Made by a program: the position numbers and the translations under genes. Shown one piece after another: positions 11,195 through 21,475 of a DNA stretch of 64,000 nucleotides. The notes under the pieces were generated by a model. The model worked only from the letters and a program-made list of their open reading frames with translations, did no database searches and was not told where the DNA came from. The stretch comes from Ziziphus jujuba (taxonomy: Eukaryota > Streptophyta > Magnoliopsida > Rosales > Rhamnaceae), in assembly GCF_031755915.1 (NCBI RefSeq), contig NC_083390.1, positions 14,787,001 through 14,851,000 of the forward strand, read 5' to 3'. Each line of letters opens with the position of its first letter. Position 1 is the stretch's first letter.

Positions 11195-12128
11195 CGAATT
11201 CTGTTCAGGTTTGATTTATCTTATTTGCTTTGTTTTATTTTTGTGTTATTCTGTAACTTTAGCATTAGATTAAGGTTGTTTTCAACCCATACACATTTTG
11301 TATAAAAAAAAAGAATTCATAGCTGAATTAGGGTTTCTTTTTGCTTAGCCAAATTTTTGTTTGCTTTCTAGTTTGTTGGTTGGTTTTGCATATTAGTTCT
11401 TGTTCATTTGGTTTATTGTTGATTTTATTTTTCTGGTTTTAATGTTAATTAGTTGCACTCATATATTCAAAAGAAAAAAAAAAGGAATTTCAGAAAAACA
11501 TATTGCATAAACCTAAAATTTTGCAATTTGTTTTGTTTGGAAGGTGAATTCGAAATTGAGAAATTGCTAGGCATTGGAGTTGCATTTTTGTGGTGATTAT
11601 GCTGCTGGAAGTTTTGTGTGATATTTTGGTTGCTGGATATTGAAATATTGTGTGTAATTGATTGGGTTAAAATTGGTTTAAGGATTTGAGACAAAGACCT
11701 AGATTACGAAAATTACAACCAACAACTATCACATATTTTGTTTAAATTGTGTTCTTATTCATTGATTGAATCATTTTCTAAATTTATTCTAGGAATTGTT
11801 GGTCTCTTAATACTCTGGTTTATTTTCTTATTGAATTCAAAATTTGCCTTATTATTTTCCTTGTTGTTGGATAGTAAAAGCTGAGAATTAGGTTTTATAA
11901 TTCACTCGGAATTTGCTTGTTTTTTGCTTCTGGTGAACTAGTTGCTGTTTTAAGTGTGTTCTATTAGAACTTTGAAATAATCTTTGAGTGGAAAAAGGCA
12001 ATAGAGTGTGAGCTTATAAGAGGGCTAAAAGTTGAAACTAGTGTAAAAACACGAGTGAACGAGACCTTGTTTAAGTGATACACGTGAGGGAGTGAACTTG
12101 GTGAGGTTTCTCACATTATTTTACCAAC
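11195..12128 (+). other. Gypsy A untranslated leader
   Basis: About 930 bp between PBS and gag without a coding frame, AT-rich with A and T runs. The end (GAGTGTGAGCTTATAAGAGGG...) matches the leaders of Gypsy B and C on the minus strand, so it is a conserved family feature rather than random filler. Confidence 0.7.
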
Positions 12129-13439
12129 ATGACAGATTCAAGAATAAGAAAGGAGGTGACTTAATAAGAGATCTTAGGGATGATTCCATGGGATTCAAAG
12201 GAGAGTGCAGAGCATCGGCAAGTTTAGCTGAACCTACTGATATGCAGGTGATGTTGGAGCAATTGCAAAGGATGAATGCTAGATTTGATCAAATCGATAA
12301 AAGGATGGACCAGTTTGTGAACACACAGAGAAGGCTAAACCTTAGGGTGGAACCACAAGGATGACATGGACATTTCGGGAAGAAATTAAACAAAGGGATT
12401 TTTGAGACAATTTTGATGAGGAGTAAGACGATATATTTGCATTCAAAGGAAGACAAAACCAAGGTAGGCAACACCGGGATGAAGATGATGATTTAGGAGA
12501 TATCAAAGTTAGTATACCACCATTTTTGGGAAAAAGTGATATTGAGGCTTATTTAGAATAGAAAGAATACATAGAGATGACTTTTAATTGCCATAACTAT
12601 TCAGAGGCAAAAAAGTTAAGTTGGTAGCTTTCGAATTTGGACATTATGCTTAACAATGGTGGAACAACAAGCAAAATACCCGAAGGAGAGTTGATAATGA
12701 GTTAATAACCACTTGCAGACAAATGAAAGGAGCCATGAGGAAACAATTCGTACCAAGCCATTATAATAGGATTTTGCATCAGAGATTACAGTCTTTATCT
12801 CAAGGAAGTAGGTTGGTAGAGGATTATTACAAAGAGATGGAGATACTCATGATGATATTGAGTTTGAATGAAGACCAAGAGGCAACAATGGCTAGGTTTC
12901 TTGCAGGGCATAATCGAGAGATTGCAAACCAAGTGGATCTACAACAATATGTGGAGTTGAAAGAGATACTGCATGTAGCAATCAAGATTAAGCATCAAAA
13001 CAAGAGGAGGGGTAGTAATACATGGCTTGGAAGAGCTGCAAGCAGTTGGAGGTCCAATTCAACTAGTTGGAGAAGCAATCCCACATTAGAGCCAAGACCA
13101 AAGCTAAAACAAGAGGAAGGAAGTGCCATTCGGCCAAGGAGAGACAACTAGTCCGAACTTGTGCAAGCACCAAAACCGAAGGGTAAGGATGATCTTAAAA
13201 CATCTAGAGCTCATAATATTGTATGTTTTAAATGCCAGGGCCATGAACGTATTGCCAACCAATACCCAAATACAAGAATTATAGCGCTGAAGGATAATGG
13301 AGAGTTGGAATCCGATAGTGAGGAGTTAGAAGCTGAGATTAAGCAAGATGATGGAGAATCCAAAGGTGAAGAACATGATGAATCTGAGACTCAAAAAGCT
13401 TCAAGAGTCGAGATAAGTTTGGTGGCATGTAAAGTTTGA
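12129..13439 (+). pseudogene. Gypsy A gag, broken
   Basis: Starts MTDSRIRK, matching the gag starts of Gypsy B (MTESRMRR) and C (MADSRMRR). It then frameshifts; a coiled-coil-like stretch LEQLQRMNARFDQ follows at about 12250. The retrotrans_gag core is readable at 12520-12700 (PPFLGKSDIEAYLE) and is open from 12723 to 13151 (MKGAMRKQFVPSHY...HQRLQSLSQG...VEDYYKEME). After a stop at 13149 the nucleocapsid region resumes: CFKCQGHERIANQYP at about 13220, a zinc knuckle whose last Cys is Tyr and which is one residue short. Acidic tail ELESDSEELEAE. Several frameshifts and stops. Confidence 0.9.
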
Positions 13440-13676
13440 CCATGTCTAAGGATGAAGAGCAAGTGTAAACATGAGGCCAAGGCCGAGCCATACCATTTAG
13501 GTAAGTTTTCTAAACCCGAGAGTGAGAAGAAAAAGGAAGAAAAGAAAAAGACCAATTTTAATCTTAACCAAGGTGAGGTCAAAAAGGCATTTTCTTAATA
13601 AGAAACCTATGTTAGTCATGATATATAAGGCTTAACACTGAAGAGCCTATATTGTTGAGCTTTATTTATTCTCTTT
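13440..13676 (+). other. Gypsy A gag-RT linker; protease deleted
   Basis: Gypsy B has an aspartic protease (DSGSCTNV) between the acidic gag tail and a Lys/Glu-rich linker. Here the acidic tail passes almost directly into the linker (KKKEEKKKTNFNLNQGEVKKAF), so the protease has been lost. About 240 bp with stops. Confidence 0.75.
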
Positions 13677-14412
13677 TGCAGGAGTTTGATGACATTTTTC
13701 TGGAGAAGGTTCCTAGTGGTTTACCACCTATTCGAGGAATTGAATACAAAATATATTTCATCCTTGGAGCTGCAATTCCTAATATGCCTGCATACAGAAG
13801 CAATCTCGATGAGACAAAGGAACTTTAACGTCAAGTAAGTGAATTGCTTGAAAAAGGTTACATTATAGAAAGCATGAGTCCATGTGCTGTACTTGTGTTG
13901 TTAGTACCTAAGAAAGATGGATCTTGGAGAATATGTGTAGATTGTAGGGCTATTAAAAACATAGCTATCAAGTATAGGCATCTTATTCCTAGATTAGATG
14001 ATACGTATGATGAATTATATAGTGCATGTATATTTTCAAAAATTGACCTTATGAGTGGGTATCATCAAATAAGAACGAAAGAAGGAGATGAGTGGAAGAC
14101 TGCATTTAATAGAAAATATGGTTTGTATGAGTGCTTAGTAATGCCTTTTGGATTAACTAATGCATGTAGCACTTTCATGAGACTAATGAACCATGTCATG
14201 CATCCATTCATTGGGAAATTTGTGGTTGTTTATTTTGATGATATTCTTGTATATAGTAGAAAGCTAGATGAGCATGTAGAAAACCTTAGGTTAGTTTTAG
14301 AAGTACTTAGGAAAGAAAGATTGTTTGATAATTTCAAAAACTATGATTTTTGTCAAAACAAGCTTGTATTTCTAGGATTTGTTGTGTGTGCTATAGGGAT
14401 TAAGGTTGACTA
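13677..14412 (+). pseudogene. Gypsy A reverse transcriptase
   Basis: Opens with EFDDIFLEKVPSGLPPIRG, the usual gypsy RT lead-in, then a stop near 13828, then an open frame 13844-14413. Motifs: [51 protein letters not shown], catalytic YFDD at 14231-14242 followed by ILVYS, and VFLGFVV at the end. Of known gypsy RTs it lacks only the segment after VFLGFVV, which ends in a stop at 14411. Spacing of the catalytic Asp residues looks normal. Confidence 0.95.
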
Positions 14413-14539
14413 ATCCAAGATTGGTCGAAACCTACTACTATTACCTAGGTATGAAGTTTTCATGGTTTAGTTAGTTTTTATTCAAGATTTGTCAAAGACT
14501 TTAGTACTATTGTAGCATCATTGGCCAAAATAGTCAAGA

Positions 14540-16107
14540 AGAGCATGGGATTCCAATGGGGAGAAGCACAATACAAGCCTTTTCTAAGACTTTTAAGATT
14601 GAATATAATGCTATAGGTGTAGGTATTGGAGCTGTGTTGATGCAAGAAGGAAGACCTATAGCATACTTTTGTGAGAAGTTGAATGGAGTGACATTGAATT
14701 ATCCAACTTATAACAAAGAGATGTATGCTTTAATTCGAGCTTTGGAGACATGGCGACATTACTTGATGCTAAAGGAATTTGTGTGATACGAACTTAGGAC
14801 GATATGCTCCTAAACTCGTATTATATTAGTCCGGATCTAATTATGTTTAAATTCTAATGGTTTCCTTAACCCCTAACCAACCTATGATTAGAAATCTTGG
14901 TATATAATGAAGATGCTACAATAGGTGATGGAAGTCCTATTGATAAGTCAAGCTAAAACACTCATTTACTAAAGGTGTTTTAGGTGTTCAAAAGAACAAA
15001 AAGAAATTCAATCTCACAAAATAAATTCTGAATATTATTAATGGTGTGTTCTTCCTAAAAAACAAGAATTTTTATAGAATTAGAGAAAACAAAATAAAAC
15101 CCTAAAAACTAAAGCAAAAACCGGTCATACTTGTTGTTTCCTAATGTGGCCGAATTCCTAATCTAATTTTGATTAATTAATTCCTTTATTTGAATTAGGA
15201 ATTAATTAATTTACAATGAAGAGAGTAAAATAATAACTTTCCTAAACTTATTTGTCTAAAAAAAAAATAAATGAAAACAAAAAATAAAGGTAATTTCTTA
15301 AAACAAAAAGTAGAAATCAAATTAGGAAACTAAAATACTATCTTTTTGACTAAGTTGATTTTGACCAATCTTTGACCAATTTAAGCTCCAAATCAGCTTC
15401 CATATGCCTTGTAGGATGCCAAAGAAGCTGATCATAAAGTCCCACACGTTGCCCTTGCTTGGAGGAAAGAGAAAAAGCTAATTCAGCAAGATATAATAAA
15501 GTCAGCAAGAAAAAAATAGTAAAAACCGGCCAACTTCTCTCTCATGTGCACACCACTTAAATGACTAGCTTAGCTTCGGTCTTGACCAGTTCCCATGAAT
15601 TCTTAGTGATATCAAGTGAATTCAAGAAGATTTGACCCATTTCCTACTGCCTGGAATCCATAAATGCACAGAAACCATTACTTGGGTCCTTATCGGCTTT
15701 TGCCACTTGTATGCTCAAAACAGGTCTTGTATCTTCAGGAACGGATAAACCCTTTTGAGAATGAATTACCCCTAGATAAAGACAGCAAGTTTTTCCTTAA
15801 ACCTTTAGCTTGAGCCCTCGTGATTGGCCAGGTCTTCATCCGTATCGGGTCAGTACCCCAGTGGGTTGTCGGTTTTCGGGTTCGGGCAGATTCTCATCAT
15901 TGTGACTCACGCAGATCATGAATCTTTGAAGCATATCAAAGGCCAAGGGAAGCTTAACCAACAGCATGGGAAGTGGATTGAATTCATAGAGACTTTTTCT
16001 TATGTCATATGCTACAAGAAAGGTAAAGAAAATGTGGTAGCTGACGCTTTATCTCGAAAATATGTGTTATTTTCAACCTTAGATGCTAGATTGCTTGATT
16101 TTGAATA
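14540..16107 (+). pseudogene. Gypsy A RNase H, split by a solo LTR
   Basis: The first part (14556-14783) reads [27 protein letters not shown]...[23 protein letters not shown], the gypsy RNase H core with ...E(M)YAL. It stops at the inserted LTR (14784-15899). The second part (15905-16107) continues with [32 protein letters not shown]...[14 protein letters not shown], the standard end of gypsy RNase H. Joining across the insertion makes sense only if one 5-bp TTGTG copy is removed, which confirms the nested insertion. Confidence 0.93.
14784..15899 (-). mobile_element. Solo LTR of the Gypsy A/B/C family, nested in Gypsy A
   Basis: 1116 bp, inverted: plus-strand ends TGATACGAAC...TTCTCATCA. Perfect target duplication TTGTG at 14779-14783 and 15900-15904. 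No internal region, so a former full element was reduced by LTR-LTR recombination. It inserted into a relative from its own family, in opposite orientation. Confidence 0.96.
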
Positions 16108-17290
16108 ATTCCAGGAAATTTATGAGCATGATACTGACTTTGGTGAAATATATAGAAATTGTGCTAAACATGGTTATAATAAATATATATTTGATGGGTA
16201 CTTGTTTCGTGAAAGTTAACTCTATGTGCCTTGTTGTAGTATTAGGGAATTACTTGTTAGGGAAGGTCACGGTAGGGGTTTAACGGGACACTTTGATGTA
16301 GCAAAAACTTTATCCATATTACAAGAACATTTTTATTAGCCGAATTGAGGAGAGACATAAAGAGGATTTGTGAGAGATGTATTACATGTAAAAAGTCAAA
16401 ATCTAAGCTAAAACCACATGGTTTATATATGCCATTATCTATTCCTTCTTACCCTTGGATAGATTTATCTATGGATTTTGTATTGGGATTACCTAGGTCA
16501 AGGATGGGTAAGGTTCTATTTTTGTGGTTGTTGATAGATTTTCTAAGATGGCACATTTCATAAGCATGCAATAAGACTGATGATGCATCTCATGTAGCTA
16601 ATTTATTCTTTAAGGAAGTGGTGAGACTTCATGGCATGCCTAGGACCATTATTTCAGATTGGGATGCTATGTTCTTAAGTTATTTTCGGAAAACATTACG
16701 GGCTAAATTAGGCATTAAACTTTTATTTTCCATTACTTGTCATCCACAGACTGATGGTCAAACTGAAGTAGTGAATAAAACTTTGTCTACATTGTTGAGA
16801 GCATTAATTATTAGAAATTTGAGAACTTGGGAAGAATGTTTGATGCATGTTGAGTTTGCTTATAATAGAACATACATTCTGCTACTAAATATTCACCATT
16901 TGAAATTGTTTATAGTTTTAATCCTTTAACTCCACTAAATTTAACACCTTTGCCTTTAAGTGACATGCTAATCTAGATCTGAGCTTGTTAAGCAGATTCA
17001 TGAAAAGACGAAAGCAAACATTGAAAGGAAGACTAAGTGGTATGCTAAAGTAACTAATCAAGGCTGGATGAAGGTAGTGTTCGAACCATGAGATTGGGTT
17101 TGCTTGCACTTAAGAAAGGAGAGGTTTCCTGAACAATGCAAGTCAAAGCTTATACCATGAGGAGATGTTTGAAAAGAGTTGATGATAATGCCTACAAATG
17201 TGATTTTCCAGGTGAGTATAATGTGGGTGTTACCTTTAATGTTTCTAATTTATCTCATTTTTCTATAGGTAAAACTACTCTTAAAAGGAG
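16108..17290 (+). pseudogene. Gypsy A integrase
   Basis: H2C2 zinc-binding region at about 16255-16400 ([16 protein letters not shown]...[13 protein letters not shown]). Catalytic core: [14 protein letters not shown] at about 16455, [12 protein letters not shown] at about 16645 (ISDxD motif; Trp where Arg is usual) and [15 protein letters not shown] at about 16740 with the catalytic Glu. C-terminal part at 17100-17290: HLRKERFPEQCKSKL, YKCDFPGEYNVGVTFNVSNLSHF, which normally sits next to the 3' LTR. Stops and frameshifts near 16220, 16340, 16560 and 16930-17090. Confidence 0.93.
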
Positions 17291-17295
17291 GAGAA

Positions 17296-18407
17296 TGATG
17301 AGAACCCGCCTGTACCCGTACAATCAATTACTTGCTAGGGTGTTGATTTTGTGCAATTGAAGACCGGGCCAATTATTAGAGCTAAAGCTAAAGTGAAAGC
17401 TAAAGTGAAAGCTAAAGAGTAATTAAATCTTAAAAAGGTGTATTAATATTAGAAGATTCTAAACTTGTGCTGAACATCTAAGTTGTGAAGGCAGAAATGG
17501 ACCCGAGAAGCTGTTTTGATGCATTTGAGGACTCCAAATAGCAAGGGGTGAGTTTGTTGGCCTATGAATGTGCTTGACCTCACCAAGAGGCCATGAAATC
17601 ATGCCAAAGCAGAATTACAGGTGCCAAAGTATGTCATTAGCATCCAAGCTTCCACATTGACTGGATTTTTCATGATTGGCATTGAGAAGGGGTTTACTTG
17701 CAATCCAAGCAAGCTTTGATCATTCCAATCAATGGCAACGTATGGGGACCAGTTCTAATCCTATTAGGCATCCTATATGGCAAGTTGGATTAGTTTTGGA
17801 GCCTAAATTAGCTGCAAATTGGATAAGGATAGCTTATTTGGAAAATTAGTTAACTACTTTCTAAATTTGAAATTTGACTTTTGTTTTAGGAAATAGTCTT
17901 TTATTTTTTTTATTTAATTATTTGCTGGAAAAATTTATGGTGGTTGAATTTTAATATTTTTGATTGTAAATTAATTAATTCCTCTTTCAAAATTAACAAA
18001 TTAATTAATACAACTTAGATTAGTAAAGATATGTGAGAATCGGCCCCATCATTGTTTTTAGCTATATTGGCCGGTTTTACCTACTGTTTTAGGATTTTTA
18101 TTTCTTTGTGACTTTAGCCAATTTAAAGGCTTATTTTCTCAATAAATGACACCTCATTATTCATTTAGAAAAATTATTGCGAGAAAGATTTCTCTTTATT
18201 CTCTTAGAATACCTAAAACACCGAATAGTAAATGAGTGTTTTAGTCTGACTTATCAATAGGACAATCCATAACCTATTGTGGTATCTTCAGCATATTCCA
18301 AGGTTTCTATTCATAAGTTGATTAGGGATCAAGGTTGCCATTAGAATCTGAATTTAATTTTGATCCGAACTGATATAATACAGGTTTAGGAGCAAGCCGA
18401 CATAGGA
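17296..18407 (+). repeat. Gypsy A 3' LTR, 3'-truncated
   Basis: Begins TGATGAGAACCCGCC right after the polypurine stretch AAAAGGAGGAGAA (17283-17295). Clearly homologous to 10055-11180 but substantially diverged, with extra copies of AAAGCTAAAGTG near 17380-17415. It loses the terminal GGTTCGTATCA near 18407, where Copia-2 sequence resumes. Confidence 0.88.
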
Positions 18408-18760
18408 TTTTAAAAATGCTTTAACAATGAATCTAGAGTGAAAACTATTTTAAATGGATTTTAAAAATGCTTTCCTTCATGGTGATCTAGTAGAAGACAT
18501 TTATATGAGTGGTCCTCCTTGCCATCCATAAGAATCCCAACTTAATGTTGTGTGCAAATTGAAAAAGGCTAATATGAGCTTAAGTAATCCCCCAAAGCAT
18601 GGTATGCTAAGCTAGTTCAATTCTCATGTTGAATCGGCATAGAAGAACTGCATCTTGTATGTTTTTATTCATTAAAAAAGGTAATTTTGGTATTACTATT
18701 ATTTTGGTATATGTTGGTGATAGAGTGATCATAAGTGAGGGAGATGTGGTAGAGAGAAAT
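18408..18760 (+). pseudogene. Copia-2 fragment 3: middle of reverse transcriptase
   Basis: Reads MDFKNAFLHGDLVEDIYM (copia RT motif QxDVKNAFLHGxLxExxYM) at about 18455-18510, then LNVVCKLKKA, a degraded YGLKQxPxAW region near 18590, and LVYVGDRVIISEG near 18706, where YVDD has become YVGD. It continues the RT begun at 9950-10040. About 60 codons are missing between the pieces, so the insertion of Gypsy A or later decay removed DNA. Confidence 0.8.
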
Positions 18761-18793
18761 TTATAAGAATATGGATTTTTAAAGAGAGAAAGC

Positions 18794-18827
<34 letters not shown>

Positions 18828-19164
18828 CATGGTGGCTGCTATTTTTGGGTGGGGAGAAGAAGAAGATAACCCATTTTAAGCTAATTTTTGTGTTCCAAAA
18901 TTATAAAAATGCCACTAATTTTTTTTTTTTTATCATAACTTTCAAATTGTAGCTTCGATTTTAGCATTCCACATGTCTACAAACTCATATCAATAAGATT
19001 TTATGCATTGGTACAAGATTCAAAGCATATATTTCATCTTTTTTTTTGAAAAAAGGTCAAACCTGATCCCATTTAAAAGTTAAAACATAGTCAAACTTGG
19101 TCAACCTTGAGCAAATCGATCAAAACTTCAAATTTAAGGTATTTTCTCAGAATGAGTTATTACA
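18761..19164 (-). repeat. Family E 3' LTR fragment (minus)
   Basis: Read on the minus strand it starts TGTAATAACTCATTCTGAG at 19164 and carries the shared 80-bp LTR module (18930-19015: ATAACTTTCAAATTGTAGC...AACTCATATCAATAAG). The distal end carries a pure GA run of about 26 bp (18799-18824). It is cut short at the Copia-2 boundary. Confidence 0.6.
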
Positions 19165-19574
19165 ATCTATCCCCTTTAGGAAAATTTCATCCTAAAAAAT
19201 TCTTACCTTGTTATTGGAGCATGTAAAGATGTTGATCTGCATGATCCTCTCATTCATAATCCAACCTAACTATCACTTTTGAGAATCCATAAAATTTCTA
19301 ATAGCAAAAAGTACCTATACAAGAGATCTAACTCTATCCAACCAGTCTCACACTTGCTGAATACTAATACCATAAAGCAAAATGACTAACCATTCATTTT
19401 CCAACCCTAAAAGTATAACACTTTTAAACTTCATTAAAATAACTGATCTCTTGAATACCATAACTACAGTACAAAACAACTCCAATATATCCACAAATCA
19501 ACCTAAAACAAGAACCAATACCTGATAAAGTGATTAACATCAATCCATAAAAACCAAATGGTTACTAAGATAGG
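19165..19574 (-). other. Family E short internal remnant with PPT
   Basis: Minus strand: CCTAAAGGGGATAGAT, a polypurine tract, abuts the LTR at 19164. The adjoining 80 bp (TTACATGCTCCAATAACAAGG) matches 45000-45083 in the other family E copy, where it also precedes an LTR. Only about 400 bp of internal sequence separates the two LTR pieces, so this is a deletion derivative. No coding frame. Confidence 0.55.
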
Positions 19575-21475
19575 ATACCGAGTTGACGAGATTGCTTTGA
19601 GGGTCCTGCCCAGAAACCTGAAGTGGTCCGGCCTATGGAAGTCCTACTGAAATATTTATCGAAAGTCCAGTAAAACATCCTTGTAATATAAATATAACCC
19701 AACAATACAAATAAAATATTATAAACACTTTCAATAGAATTCCCACAAAATCATCAATAGATCATCAATGGTTCCAAACCTAAGATCCAAGAAAGAGAAA
19801 GATAATATAAGGGTTATACATATTAGGTTAATTCACCAGAGCAATTTACGAAGTACAAATGAATAAATGCAAAATATCAAAAGTGCTTAACATAACTTAT
19901 ATATCATAATTAATGAGAAAGAATATATAATATAATCAGAGTCAAAGAAAAAGGATAATACATTAGTAGTGGAAATAATATATGAGTAATGAAGATGTTG
20001 GTCATGATGTACATAACCTGTTAACCGAGGCTTTAAAGAAAAGTTTTAAGAAATAAAACTATAAGACAAACTCAGTGAGTGAACAAAAAGTATATTAAGA
20101 AAATAGTGGCTATCCTTTTAAAATCATTTCTCTCAATATCTCACTTTCACTATTTGAAAGTCCCTTGTTTTAAGAAAAACTTTCACAAAATCCATAATTA
20201 TTCCCAAAATATAACAGCTCTTATATCACATAAGATAAAAATAGATAGTATCAAAAGTTTCCATAATTCCATAAGTAAATTAACATTTCCATATAATATA
20301 ATCTAAATAAAATCCATACTTTATATATATATATATACATATAATATCTCAGCTTATCATATAATATCAATATGTATCATAATTATTATCAAACCTATCG
20401 TGTGCTTACATCTAATGTCCTAGGGTGTCGTAGACTACTAAAAGGAAACTGTCAACATGACCCTCGACGTCCTAGAGGTGTCTGAGATTAGGACCATCCG
20501 TCAAACCTTAATAATCATATGATTAAGTAGAAGATGATCAATAAAGTGTCTGCTATCAAAATCCATCAAATTCATAACCACGGTATAGTATTGTACACAA
20601 TAATCCACAAACCATTATCTACTTATAATCCAATATATATATATATATATATATAATTTATCAAATTATCCATAACCTCATAACACAATATTTCAACCCA
20701 TGCTAACATATATTTTCATATAGTCATTTATCAAAAATATATTTCTTCAAAAATCTTCCTTTAATATACTAGAAAATGATAATCAAATAATTCCTTCATA
20801 GTATATTAAAAAGCATATAATTTAAATAATTCTAGAAATAATAATAAGGTAATATACAATCAAGTATATAATTTCCAAAACCGTTTTCAAAATAGAAGTT
20901 TACTTATAGATCGCAGCTTAACTTACATTTTCTATTGGATTGCCTTCACTAAGTCTCGGTGCCCAAAACATTCCAAAAAATTGCCTAAATAGGCAACATA
21001 AATTGTGAAAATAAAATTACGTGTATGTTTTAGGCAAAATTTATCCTCACAACCTTGAAATCCCAATTCTCGATATCAAAAACCTAATTTTTTGAAATTT
21101 TCCAAAAACCCTAAATATAGAAATTGGGGTTTTTCAACTTAATGTCTACTTAATGAAATTGAAGCTCCCAATAAGTCCTGTTAATCTCCAATTCAGCCTC
21201 CATTGGAGGTGATTTTGGTGAGTCGCCAATCTAAATGGTCTGAAATTTGGTTGTTCATCAATCTCAAGGTAAGCAAGGTGGACGGTTAATGTGTTTGGCG
21301 TAATTCAGTTGGAAACTAGCTAAATCTTCACCAAAAGTGAAACTGTTGTCGTGAGCTTTAATTGGCCATTGCCGACACATGTGGTCGTGGATTGCTAGAA
21401 AATTTTAAGGCTTTGGTTGCTTGGACGTGGGTCACTGGATGGGCAGGCACATGTAGTGAGATGGTGATTTTGATT
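19575..21475 (-). repeat. Family E LTR, long and decayed (minus)
   Basis: Left edge AGGATACCGAGTTGAC...GGGTCCTGCCCAGAAACC is homologous to the LTR end of the other E copy (about 48100-48170) and, more loosely, to the D LTR ends (30140; 37225). AT-rich with TA runs at 20324 and 20634. No gene. Boundaries approximate. Confidence 0.5.

Larger units (their letters stand above)
10055..18407 (+). mobile_element. Gypsy A: degenerate Ty3/gypsy element with full pol order
   Basis: Plus-strand Ty3/gypsy element about 8.35 kb long, including a 1.1 kb nested solo LTR. Order: LTR, iMet-type PBS, long leader, gag, (protease missing), RT, RNase H, integrase, PPT, LTR truncated at its 3' end. RT before integrase identifies gypsy rather than copia. 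Most domains carry stops and frameshifts, so it is dead, but it is the only member here of the TGATGAGAA...TTCGTATCA LTR family that retains RT and integrase. The bases before it are ACATG; the right end is truncated, so no target duplication can be confirmed. It interrupts Copia-2. Confidence 0.9.
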
